Shown one piece after another: positions 8,316-15,484 of a stretch of 64,000 nt of DNA. The notes beneath the pieces are model-generated. The model saw nothing but the letters and a program-made list of their open reading frames with translations. It was not told where the DNA came from and did no database searches. The stretch is from Pedobacter quisquiliarum. GTDB lineage: Bacteria > Bacteroidota > Bacteroidia > Sphingobacteriales > Sphingobacteriaceae. The translations under genes were made by a program, and so were the position numbers. The stretch spans positions 1 to 64,000 of the forward strand of contig NZ_BMIL01000003.1 in assembly GCF_014642175.1 (NCBI RefSeq), read 5' to 3'. The stretch's first letter is position 1; every line of letters begins with the position of its first letter.

Positions 8316-9797
8316 TTACTTCGTTACTACTTCAAAACCGGCAGTTTGCAGGTCTTTCCAGAAATCAGGATACGACTTTTCTACAACATCCATATCTTCA
8401 ATTTCCAGCTGCGGAATGAAAATGCTTAAGGGCGCAAATGCCATTGCCATACGGTGATCATCGTACGTTTTGATATTCACCCTTTCCGGAAAATGCAGGT
8501 TACTGCAGTTTAGCGTGTAAACAAAATTATCCTCCAAAAGCTCAACACCGATCTTCGCAAGCTCATTCTGTAATGCTTTAACGCGATTTGTTTCTTTGAT
8601 CTTCAAAGTTTCCAAGCCTGTGAACTTCAAATTTAAACCCCTTGCCGCAGCACAAACAATGATCGTTTGCGCCAGATCAGGGCAGTCTTTCAAGTCGATA
8701 ATTGAATCATCCTGATTACGATGGACCTGATCTTGGTGAAGCGAAGAAGACGCAGGAATTTCCATGATTGGAGCTTCGCCAGCAATAATGCCGCTTTCAT
8801 CCTCCAGGAGGTTTGTATGCGTACTAAGATCGTTTTGTGTACCATTACTACCGCTAGATGCCGCTGGGTCATTCGACGAACTCGCTGCGGTAGCAGAACT
8901 TTGAACTTCCTGAGCCCCTAAACCTGCAGCGTGCTGCTCCGATGTAGAAATAGACTGAAGCAAAACACCATCATCCGTTCTCGTGGTTTTTACACCCAAA
9001 GCCAACATCAGCTGCTGAATCCGGCTATCGCCCTGCAAGCTGTATTCTTTCAGGTTTGGCAATGCAATCTGCGCACCGGGTACTAAAGCAGCGATGCTGT
9101 ACCAATAAGAAGCAGCACTCCAGTCCGGTTCCACAACCAGTCGTCCGGCGCTAAAATCCTGATGTTCAATTTTGATCACATTCTGTGTCCAAGTGTGCTT
9201 TATGCCGGCTTCCTCCAGCATTTTCAAGGTCATCCGGACGTAGGGTTCAGAGGTAAGATCATCGATGATCTGTAGGGAGAGACCCTTTTCAAGGGAAGAA
9301 CCAATCATCAGTAATGCGGAAAGGTATTGGCTGCTCACATCACCTCTTATTTGAACAGCGTCTGTGGCCTGCTTCAAGCCACCTTTAATCTGCAGCGGTG
9401 GATAACCGTTTTCTTCCAGGTAGGAAATCGTAGCACCTAACGTCCATAAAGCTTCTACCAGAAGCTTTATAGGTCTTTCTTTCATGCGCTTTGATCCGGT
9501 AAGTTCGAAAGTGCCATCTAAGGTCGACAGGTAAGCGGTTAGAAACCGCATTGCCGTGCCTGCATGTCCCACGTCAATGGGAGATGCAGCAGAAGGATCT
9601 TTGGCAAGCCGCTGTAGAATCTCGTTCAGCGTCACCGTATCGGCAGCGTCAGAAAGGTTGTCCACCTCAATCAACCCCTTGCTTAGCGCAGCGATGATCA
9701 GGGCACGATTACTCTCACTTTTGGAGCCCGTCAAACGGATGGTCGCGTTTATTATTGTGCCTTTGGGAAAACTAAGCAAAGCCTGTTGTTTATTCAT
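8316..9797 (-). CDS. aroA: EPSP synthase (3-phosphoshikimate 1-carboxyvinyltransferase) with an internal insert
   Basis: Joins phosphoenolpyruvate to shikimate-3-phosphate. Core motifs are present: GSKSESNRAL near residue 24, GHAGTAMRFL near 77, SSQYLSALLM near 155, EPDWSAASYW near 223, DCPDLAQT near 371, KETNR near 401 and DDHRMAMAF near 446. At 493 residues it is about 70-80 longer than usual. The excess is one stretch, about residues 285-363 (nt 8709-8945), rich in Ser, Ala, Asn, Asp, Gln and His, placed just before the conserved I-D-L-K-D-C-P-D strand. The insert keeps the frame and the active-site motifs are intact, so the enzyme is probably functional. It lies 21 bp downstream of the DAHP synthase gene. 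Confidence 0.95.
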   Translation of the reverse strand: MNKQQALLSFPKGTIINATIRLTGSKSESNRALIIAALSKGLIEVDNLSDAADTVTLNEILQRLAKDPSAASPIDVGHAGTAMRFLTAYLSTLDGTFELTGSKRMKERPIKLLVEALWTLGATISYLEENGYPPLQIKGGLKQATDAVQIRGDVSSQYLSALLMIGSSLEKGLSLQIIDDLTSEPYVRMTLKMLEEAGIKHTWTQNVIKIEHQDFSAGRLVVEPDWSAASYWYSIAALVPGAQIALPNLKEYSLQGDSRIQQLMLALGVKTTRTDDGVLLQSISTSEQHAAGLGAQEVQSSATAASSSNDPAASSGSNGTQNDLSTHTNLLEDESGIIAGEAPIMEIPASSSLHQDQVHRNQDDSIIDLKDCPDLAQTIIVCAAARGLNLKFTGLETLKIKETNRVKALQNELAKIGVELLEDNFVYTLNCSNLHFPERVNIKTYDDHRMAMAFAPLSIFIPQLEIEDMDVVEKSYPDFWKDLQTAGFEVVTK

Positions 9798-9818
9798 TTT
9801 CAGTATAGCTGAGCGTAA

Positions 9819-10955
9819 TTAGATTTGAACAGGTGGCGCAACTTCAACGATCGTTGCAGCAGTTTTATCTTTGTTCATGATCAGCGTTTGCTTCCTGATG
9901 GACTCACTATGAATCAGTTCAAGAAACTTCTCTGTGAAGTTCGGGTCTAGTTTCAAGGCTGATGCGAAAGCACCGCGACGCTTCATAATTTCATCCCAAC
10001 GGTGTACCTGAAGAATGGTTACATTGTTGTCGCGTTTAAATTCACCGATTTTCTCTACAATGGCCATACGTTCCCCAAGCTTCTGGATCACTAGATCATC
10101 GATCTTGTCAATCTGTTTTCTTAGGTCTGCCAGTTTATCTGCAAAAGCTTCGTTCTTCGATTCCGGCTGACGGATTGAAAAACGCTCTACCAGTTCAGCA
10201 AGTGCTGCAGGCGTAACTTGTTGCTTAGCGTCAGTCCAGGCTACGGAAGGATCAATGTGCGACTCGATCATCAAGCCTTGCATATCCAGGTCTAGCGCTT
10301 TCTGCGCGATGTAAGGAATAAGCTCGCGATTTCCGCAAATGTGACTTGGATCGTTGATGATCGGCAATTCAGGGCAGTGCGTTTTCAGTTGAATCGCAAG
10401 TTCCCACATCGGCTCATTACGGAAAGAGCTTTTCTCGAAAGATGAAAATCCACGGTGTATTGCACCAATCTTCTTGATACCAGCGTTATTGATACGCTCA
10501 AGTGCACCGATCCATAAAGAAAGGTCAGGGTTTACCGGGTTTTTCACCAATACAGGTACATCATGACCTCTTAAGGCATCAGCAATTTCCTGTACAGAAA
10601 ATGGGTTTGCAGTGGTTCTTGCACCTACCCAAAGGATATCTACACCTGCTGCCAGAGCCTCTTCCACGTGTTTGGCTGTCGCAACTTCAACTGCTGTAGG
10701 CAATCCTGTTTCTTCTTTTGCTCTTTTAAGCCATTCCAAGCCGATGCTACCGATACCTTCGAACTCTCCCGGACGGGTACGTGGTTTCCATATCCCTGCT
10801 CTCAATACCGAAACTTTCCCGGTAGCTTTCAGCAAATGTGCTGTTGAAAGCAGTTGCTCTTCCGTTTCTGCGCTACAAGGCCCAGAGATAATCAAAGGTT
10901 CGTTGGTTACATTAACCCAGCTGCTTAATGGCTGGATGTCTAAGTTTAATTTCAT
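9819..10955 (-). CDS. Bifunctional DAHP synthase / chorismate mutase
   Basis: A 378-residue fusion. Residues ~1-260 form a 3-deoxy-7-phosphoheptulonate synthase of the KDSA-like family (ISGPCSAET near 24, RAGIWKPRTRPGEFEG near 52, PVLVKNP near 133, DPSHICGNR near 202), the entry step of the pathway. Residues ~270-360 form a type II (AroQ) chorismate mutase helical bundle (LADLRKQIDKIDDLVIQKLG, then R-W-D-E-I-M-K-R-R), which makes prephenate. The mutase part probably gives allosteric feedback as well as activity, as known for such fusions. It lies between pheA and aroA; the 172-bp gap to pheA holds two inverted repeats. Confidence 0.94.
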   Translation of the reverse strand: MKLNLDIQPLSSWVNVTNEPLIISGPCSAETEEQLLSTAHLLKATGKVSVLRAGIWKPRTRPGEFEGIGSIGLEWLKRAKEETGLPTAVEVATAKHVEEALAAGVDILWVGARTTANPFSVQEIADALRGHDVPVLVKNPVNPDLSLWIGALERINNAGIKKIGAIHRGFSSFEKSSFRNEPMWELAIQLKTHCPELPIINDPSHICGNRELIPYIAQKALDLDMQGLMIESHIDPSVAWTDAKQQVTPAALAELVERFSIRQPESKNEAFADKLADLRKQIDKIDDLVIQKLGERMAIVEKIGEFKRDNNVTILQVHRWDEIMKRRGAFASALKLDPNFTEKFLELIHSESIRKQTLIMNKDKTAATIVEVAPPVQI

Positions 10956-10993
10956 GACGTTTATGTTTTTGTGGGTTTATCTAAATTATTGGT

Positions 10994-11108
10994 GCGCAAT
11001 GCATTACTGATGCGTGTTGCGCTGCTTGTTTTACTTAATTGTTACTTGTTGCTGCTGTGTCTTTGCTGTTGGGTGATATCAATCCTTGCTTCTAAGGTCA
11101 AAATCACC
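10994..11108. other. Two inverted repeats in the pheA / DAHP synthase gap
   Basis: Plus-strand GCGCAA (10994-10999) pairs with TTGCGC (11017-11022). Separately GGTGAT (11072-11077) pairs with ATCACC (11103-11108) around an inner CCTT/AAGG stem. Neither has a T tract on the minus strand, so they could fold as mRNA structures inside the operon transcript. Function unknown. Confidence 0.4.
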
Positions 11109-11127
11109 TTCAACAGTCGGCAATCGT

Positions 11128-11958
11128 TTATACCTGATCATTTTTCACGTACTCGCCCATGATGTTGAAGTTCACGGTGTACTTCAGCACACGTCTAAGC
11201 GCGCGATCATACTGGTCGAAATTTTCCCATTCAATGTCTACGTAGAAGTTGTATTCATTACGTCTGCCCAAAACAGGCATGGATTGAATCTTGGATAAAT
11301 TAATGCGTTCCTCAGCGAAAACATTAAGCACTTTGGCCAGCGTGCCTACTGCATTTCCGACCTGGAAACATATAGAAGCTTTATTGATGTCGTGTGCCTC
11401 TTCAACCGCCTCGCGCTTAAGAATCAGAAAGCGGGTGAAGTTCTTGCGGTTCGACTCAATCCTGCGTTCAATGATGTTTAAGCCATATAATTCAGCAGCT
11501 AAGGTGTTGGCGATTGCAACCGTGTCTGTCAGCTGCTCTTCGCTGATTTTCTTTGCACATGCCGCGGTATCGCTACTTTCAATCACCTGTAAGTGTGGGA
11601 ACTGATCAAAGAAATCTATGCATTGACGGATTGCTATGGGGTGGGAGGTCACATACTTGATGTCCTCGAATTTCACTCCAGGAAGTGCCATTAAGTGAAG
11701 CTGGATCGGCAAATAGACTTCACCAGTGATTGAAAAGTTGTATTCCCGGAGTAAGGTGTAGTTTGGTAGTAAACTTCCGGCGATGGAATTTTCAATGGCC
11801 ATGACCACGTAATCTGCCTCATTCTGCTGCATGCTTTCGCAGGTTTTCTTGAAGGATTCGCATTCAATCGTCTCGATGTCTTTACCGAAATACTTGAATG
11901 CCGCTGCTTCATGGAATGAGGCTTTTGTACCCTGGATGGCAACTCTTGGTGCTTTCAT
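11128..11958 (-). CDS. pheA: Prephenate dehydratase with ACT domain
   Basis: A 276-residue enzyme that turns prephenate into phenylpyruvate, the committed step to phenylalanine. Residues ~1-185 form the catalytic domain: GTKASFHEAA near 10, IENSIAGSL near 56, SHPIAIRQC near 105, SDTAACAK near 129 and the catalytic NFTRFLIL near 172. Residues ~195-272 form an ACT regulatory domain (V-G-T-L-A-K-V-L-N-V-F near 203, L-S-K-I-Q-S-M-P near 221) that should bind phenylalanine. It is the first structural gene of the unit. A terminator, antiterminator segment, leader peptide and promoter lie directly upstream (12003-12180). Confidence 0.96.
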   Translation of the reverse strand: MKAPRVAIQGTKASFHEAAAFKYFGKDIETIECESFKKTCESMQQNEADYVVMAIENSIAGSLLPNYTLLREYNFSITGEVYLPIQLHLMALPGVKFEDIKYVTSHPIAIRQCIDFFDQFPHLQVIESSDTAACAKKISEEQLTDTVAIANTLAAELYGLNIIERRIESNRKNFTRFLILKREAVEEAHDINKASICFQVGNAVGTLAKVLNVFAEERINLSKIQSMPVLGRRNEYNFYVDIEWENFDQYDRALRRVLKYTVNFNIMGEYVKNDQV

Positions 11959-12002
11959 TATTTGATGATTTGTGTTATTTGCGTTTCATATTCAAAATGG
12001 CT

Positions 12003-12038
12003 AAAAACAAAAAAAGTCCCGGCAATATGCCGGGACTT
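12003..12038 (-). terminator. Attenuator terminator upstream of pheA
   Basis: Minus strand: AAGTCCCGGCA (12038-12028), loop TAT, TGCCGGGACTT (12024-12014), a perfect 11-bp stem followed by a run of T, a G and a second T run down to 12003. It lies 45 nt upstream of the pheA ATG and downstream of a promoter and a leader peptide, so it stops transcription before the operon unless disrupted. Confidence 0.92.
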
Positions 12039-12080
12039 CTATATACAGTTCATCTTATCAGATTGCATATTAGTCCCGGC
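12029..12080 (-). promoter_or_regulatory. Antiterminator pairing of the pheA attenuator
   Basis: GCCGGGACT (12080-12072) is fully complementary to AGTCCCGGC (12037-12029), the first arm of the terminator. Pairing the two prevents the terminator. The upstream segment overlaps leader codons 17-20 and the start of the stop codon, so a ribosome that finishes the leader covers it, while one stalled at the aromatic codons leaves it free. A further stem (CTTTTACT 12100-12093 with AGTAAGAG 12087-12080) could act as the pause hairpin. Confidence 0.85.
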
Positions 12081-12132
12081 TCTTACTAAAGTAGTAAAAG
12101 TAACCAAACCAATATGTGCTGTTAAGTATCAT
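12070..12132 (-). CDS. Leader peptide of the aromatic (pheA) operon
   Basis: A 20-codon frame, ATG at 12132 to TAA at 12072-12070. Residues 7-15 read Y-W-F-G-Y-F-Y-Y-F: four Tyr, three Phe and one Trp in nine positions, the signature of an attenuation leader. The ATG is about 14 nt downstream of the predicted transcription start. The end of the frame overlaps the antiterminator segment, and the terminator begins about 30 nt after the stop. The peptide itself is expected to have no function; its translation speed senses charged tRNA-Tyr, tRNA-Phe and perhaps tRNA-Trp. The operon supplies chorismate for all three amino acids, which agrees with the mixed codons. Confidence 0.88.
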   Translation of the reverse strand: MILNSTYWFGYFYYFSKSRD

Positions 12133-12150
12133 TTCTTGTTCTTATCTGCC

Positions 12151-12180
12151 CAAATGTAATAACAAAATTTAATTTGTCAA
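12151..12180 (-). promoter_or_regulatory. Promoter of the pheA attenuator and operon
   Basis: Minus strand: TTG at 12180-12178 (in TTGACAAATT), a 19-nt spacer, then TACATTTG at 12158-12151. This is a full match to the Bacteroidota consensus. Transcription should start near 12146 and read through the leader peptide. Confidence 0.85.
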
Positions 12181-12492
12181 TATTTAATTTCAAAAAATTA
12201 ACAATCGTAAACTCAATTACTTAATCTATTAAGCCAAACATCTGACCCCCATGCATAGTCTATATTCCGCTTCGGTATACTCACCTGAAATGATCTTCGC
12301 TCCGAAGCCCTAACGACGAAATAAGCTTTCAAGATGTTTAGAATATGACACCAGCTCAAAGGTGAAGAATTAATTAAGCGCTGTTAATAGAAAGTTTGTG
12401 CTAAGCCATAGATGCGCCTAAACCTGAACAGTTGTACGATCAGCACACACCAAACAATGCCAAGCGCATCCAATTGCTGTATGATCAAGGCG

Positions 12493-12544
12493 CTGCAATG
12501 CAAATGCAGTACTAAAGACTGCAATGCAAATGGAGTGCTAAAGA
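12493..12544. repeat. Tandem duplication, 26-bp unit
   Basis: 12493-12518 is repeated directly at 12519-12544 with two mismatches. The unit begins CTGCAATGCAAATG and ends CTAAAGA. Confidence 0.85.
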
Positions 12545-12631
12545 TGCCCGCACAAGTAACCGAAGCAAGTGTCATAGATCAAATGCCCCCAGGCAAGTGC
12601 TCAATGTAATCTCTGCTGCTTAATAAACAAA

Positions 12632-12681
12632 GTCACCAGTCAAGCTTAAAAACAGAGTCACCGGTCAAGCTTAAAAACAAA
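12632..12681. repeat. Tandem duplication, 25-bp unit
   Basis: 12632-12656 is repeated at 12657-12681 with two mismatches. The unit contains GTCAAGCTTAAAAACA. It lies just downstream of the aroB stop (minus strand). Confidence 0.85.
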
Positions 12682-12701
12682 ATCCCTTTAATGAAACCTT
12701 A

Positions 12702-13769
12702 TTAAGCTCCAAAAGCCTCATTATAGTACTTCAAACTTTCCAACAAATCCTCATCCGCCACCCTGCAATTGTATTTACACTCGCCAATGGCAGACAACAA
12801 AGAAAATAACACATAACCATGTTCATTCTTCTTGTCCGCTTTAACCAAGTCTAAAATTGCAGTAAAACTGCCCGCTGAAATCTGATAAGCTGGATACACA
12901 GATTTAATATAGTTTGTAATTTCTGCTAGTTCCTGTTCTGCGAGGCCGCAGTACTTCACCGATAGGAACGATTCGCAGACCATGCCAATCGCAATGGCTT
13001 CGCCATGTGTAAGCGGTTGCTTACTGTTGCTCAAAGCATAACTCTCTACCGCATGCCCAATCGTATGCCCGAAATTCAGAATTTTACGCAGCCCCTTCTC
13101 CAAAGGATCCTGCGTCACCACTTCATGTTTAATTTCCACGGAGCGGAAGATAAGATCTGCGGTAACCTCACGATAGTTAATGCCCTTTAGGGCCTCAAAA
13201 TAAGCCTTATCCATGATCAAACCATGTTTAATCATCTCTGCGAAGCCAGACAGAAGCTCCCTTTCTGGCAAGGTCTTCAAAAACTCAGACTCTATGAATA
13301 CCGCCTGCGGTAAACTAAAAGTACCCACCATGTTCTTCACATTGTCGATATCTATACCCGTCTTTCCACCTACAGAAGCATCTACCATCGAGAGTAAAGT
13401 CGTCGGGATGTTGATGAAATCAATGCCGCGTTTATAAGTAGAAGCCACAAATCCCCCCATGTCGGTAATCACACCACCACCAAGGTTAATCATCAATGCC
13501 TTCCGGTCCGCTTCAAAGTCCAGCAGCGTCTTCCAGATGCCAATACAGAAGTCAATATTCTTGTTTTCCTCACCCGGATCCGTCTCAATCAGGTCAAACG
13601 CAGTATAATCATCCAGCATCGACTGAAAAACCGGTAGGCAAATTTCCGAAGTGTTGCCATCAGCGAACACGAAAACCTTACTATATTTTTGATCATTCAA
13701 GAAAGCCTGAAGAGGTTTCAAACCGGTGTCGAAATGGATGCTGTGACCGTTGCTTACGATTTCCGCCAT
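12702..13769 (-). CDS. aroB: 3-dehydroquinate synthase
   Basis: A 355-residue NAD- and metal-dependent enzyme that cyclises DAHP to 3-dehydroquinate, the second step of the aromatic pathway. Motifs: GGGVITDMGGFVASTYKRG near residue 97 (NAD binding), PTTLLSMVDASVGGKTG near 122, the metal ligands E near 181 and H in NFGHTIGHAVE near 233, and H-G-E-A-I near 250. The length is normal. The ATG shares one base with the stop of the upstream S4-domain gene (TAATG), so translation is probably coupled. It forms a unit separate from the pheA operon. Confidence 0.96.
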   Translation of the reverse strand: MAEIVSNGHSIHFDTGLKPLQAFLNDQKYSKVFVFADGNTSEICLPVFQSMLDDYTAFDLIETDPGEENKNIDFCIGIWKTLLDFEADRKALMINLGGGVITDMGGFVASTYKRGIDFINIPTTLLSMVDASVGGKTGIDIDNVKNMVGTFSLPQAVFIESEFLKTLPERELLSGFAEMIKHGLIMDKAYFEALKGINYREVTADLIFRSVEIKHEVVTQDPLEKGLRKILNFGHTIGHAVESYALSNSKQPLTHGEAIAIGMVCESFLSVKYCGLAEQELAEITNYIKSVYPAYQISAGSFTAILDLVKADKKNEHGYVLFSLLSAIGECKYNCRVADEDLLESLKYYNEAFGA

Positions 13770-13975
13770 TAGATCACTTTGATTTGCTGACCCATAAAAT
13801 CTACAACGTCGCCAACACGCACTTTCAGCCTTTTACGGTAGTCTACCTGACCGTTATATTTGATCAAACCGTCTTCAACAACCGTTTGCGCTTCGCCGCC
13901 GCTCTGAACCAGTCCAGTTGCTTTTAGCAATTGTATAAGGGGGATAAACTCACCTTCTAATTTAAATTCTACCAT
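13769..13975 (-). CDS. Small S4-domain RNA-binding protein
   Basis: A 68-residue protein that is almost entirely one S4 domain (YbcJ/YaaA-like): F-I-P-L-I-Q-L-L-K-A-T-G near 10, S-G-G-E-A-Q-T-V-V near 25, then Y-N-G-Q-V-D-Y-R-K-R-L-K-V-R-V-G-D near 40. The fold binds structured RNA, often rRNA; the target here is unknown. It is directly upstream of aroB and overlaps its start by one base, so the two are co-transcribed. A TAAATTTG element (13990-13983) ends 7 nt before the ATG, which would give a nearly leaderless mRNA. Confidence 0.88.
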   Translation of the reverse strand: MVEFKLEGEFIPLIQLLKATGLVQSGGEAQTVVEDGLIKYNGQVDYRKRLKVRVGDVVDFMGQQIKVI

Positions 13976-13982
13976 GGTTTAG

Positions 13983-13990
13983 CAAATTTA
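13983..13990 (-). promoter_or_regulatory. Candidate -7 element for the S4-aroB unit
   Basis: TAAATTTG on the minus strand matches TAnnTTTG and is followed by 7 nt and the ATG. No convincing TTG at the expected distance was found. Confidence 0.4.
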
Positions 13991-14207
13991 CAATTTATTA
14001 CAAACGGATTTACCTTTTGCAGCTGTTGAATTCATATTTTTGCCTCCGTTTTTGAGGGCTGAACACGACTTTCCTGTAGAACTTAGGCATGATTATACCA
14101 ATCACAGCGTTCTATAAGGATCATACGCCAAATCTGAAAGGATTAGATGCCCAAATAAAAACATCAAAATAACACACAAACACCATAGAAATCCAAAACA
14201 CGAATAG

Positions 14208-15392
14208 ATGGAAATTTCCCCGAAAAGAACACTGAATTTTGACGATACGGAAATTGCTTTTAGAAGTAAAAGCAATGCAGAGCTCAACGCTGCCTATTTG
14301 TTGTTTAAGGTCATCAGCAGCAACTTCCTGACAAAAGTGGGCCCGCCGATAACCAACTTCTTCCTGAATGTAGGGCTACCAATCCAACCTGCAATTAAAG
14401 CCACCATCTTCAAGCAGTTCTGTGGTGGTGAAACCATTGCAGAGTGCGAAAAGGCCATAGCACAGCTTGCCAGTGCGAACGTGGGTACCATCCTCGACTA
14501 TTCTGTTGAAGGGGAGGAGAAAGAAGAAGTATTTGATTTTACCTGTGAAGAAATCATCCGCACCATTTTACGTGCTGCCGGAGATAAGCGAATCCCAATC
14601 ACTGTATTTAAAATCACTGGGATCGCGAGGTTTGCGCTACTCGAAAAACTGGACGCGAAGCAACCATTAAATGCAACTGAAACTGCAGAGTTCGAACGCG
14701 TTAAAGCACGCTGCGAGAAAATATGCCGCACTGGATTTGAAAAAGGGGTGCCGGTAATGATTGATGCAGAAGAATCCTGGATCCAGGAAACCATAGATGA
14801 CCTTGCCATCGAAATGATGCGCTTGTTCAATAGAGAAAGGGTGTTGATCTATAATACCTACCAGCTGTACAGACACGATAAACTAGCCGACCTCAAAGCA
14901 GACCACCTTATTGCAAAAGAAATGGGCTACTTCTTGGGTGTAAAGCTTGTCCGAGGTGCTTACATGGAGAAAGAACGTAAGCGTGCAGTAGAACGTGGCT
15001 ACCAGTCGCCAATTCAACCGGATAAAAAATCAACCGATCAGGACTACAATGCTGGTGTAAATTACTGCATTACCAACATCAAGGAAATCGGACTGGTTTG
15101 TGGCACACACAATGAAGACAGTTGCAGGCTACTTGCCCAGTTGCTTGATCAGTATAACATTCCACACAACCACCCTCATGTTTACTTCTCGCAGTTGTTG
15201 GGGATGAGCGATAACCTAAGCTTCAACCTTTCAGATGCGCAGTACAACGTAGCGAAATACGTTCCTTACGGCCCAATCAAAGCAGTTATGCCTTACCTTT
15301 TCAGAAGAGCACAGGAAAACACCTCTGTGGCCGGTCAGACCAGCAGGGAGCTTAATTTGATCCTGAAGGAAAAGAAACGCAGAAGATTGTAA
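14208..15392 (+). CDS. Proline dehydrogenase
   Basis: A 394-residue FAD enzyme that oxidises proline to pyrroline-5-carboxylate. It is a stand-alone PutA-type PRODH barrel of the Bacteroidota kind. Visible features: C-G-G-E-T-I-A-E-C near residue 66, VKLVRGAYMEKERKRA near 244, GTHNEDSC near 299, and the C-terminal Y-L-F-R-R-A-Q-E-N-T-S-V near 364, whose arginines bind the proline carboxylate. No pyrroline-5-carboxylate dehydrogenase gene is adjacent. A possible -7 element TATTTTTG (14035-14042) lies far upstream. Two hairpins follow the stop. Confidence 0.92.
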   Translation: MEISPKRTLNFDDTEIAFRSKSNAELNAAYLLFKVISSNFLTKVGPPITNFFLNVGLPIQPAIKATIFKQFCGGETIAECEKAIAQLASANVGTILDYSVEGEEKEEVFDFTCEEIIRTILRAAGDKRIPITVFKITGIARFALLEKLDAKQPLNATETAEFERVKARCEKICRTGFEKGVPVMIDAEESWIQETIDDLAIEMMRLFNRERVLIYNTYQLYRHDKLADLKADHLIAKEMGYFLGVKLVRGAYMEKERKRAVERGYQSPIQPDKKSTDQDYNAGVNYCITNIKEIGLVCGTHNEDSCRLLAQLLDQYNIPHNHPHVYFSQLLGMSDNLSFNLSDAQYNVAKYVPYGPIKAVMPYLFRRAQENTSVAGQTSRELNLILKEKKRRRL

Positions 15393-15395
15393 ACA

Positions 15396-15416
15396 ATCCG
15401 CTTTTCATAAGCGGAT
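15396..15416 (+). terminator. Hairpin directly after the proline dehydrogenase gene
   Basis: ATCCGCTT (15396-15403), loop TTCAT, AAGCGGAT (15409-15416). No strong T run follows; it may stabilise the mRNA 3' end, with the next hairpin ending transcription. Confidence 0.5.
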
Positions 15417-15434
15417 CCGTAAAAAGTACCATTT

Positions 15435-15470
15435 ATAGTGGGTTTATTACCATAAACCCACTATTTTTTT
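15435..15470 (+). terminator. Strong intrinsic terminator
   Basis: Perfect 13-bp stem ATAGTGGGTTTAT (15435-15447) with ATAAACCCACTAT (15452-15464), loop TACC, then a run of T to 15470. It ends only 15 bp before the start region of the AraC-type gene. Confidence 0.88.
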
Positions 15471-15473
15471 GGG

Positions 15474-15481
15474 TACCTTTG
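15474..15481 (+). promoter_or_regulatory. Candidate -7 element of the AraC-type gene
   Basis: TACCTTTG matches TAnnTTTG and ends 3 nt before the GTG start. The -33 position falls inside the preceding terminator hairpin and has no TTG, so this is suggestive only. Confidence 0.4.
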
Positions 15482-15484
15482 AAT

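Larger units (their letters stand above)
12181..12701. other. Non-coding spacer between the pheA operon and aroB
   Basis: About 520 bp without a convincing gene. It lies upstream of the pheA promoter and downstream of the aroB stop. It holds two separate tandem duplications (listed below). Short open frames cross the repeats but have no recognisable protein features. Confidence 0.7.

Noticed and set aside
10612..11010. Antisense frame of 132 codons opposite the DAHP synthase gene
   Set aside because: Overlaps a well-supported enzyme over most of its length and has no protein motif.
11959..12060. Riboswitch-like element before pheA
   Set aside because: The structure is fully explained by leader-peptide attenuation; no aptamer consensus was recognised.
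12412..12609. Open frame of 65 codons in the aroB-pheA spacer
   Set aside because: It runs through the tandem duplications and encodes a repetitive Cys/Asn-rich peptide with no family or start-site support.
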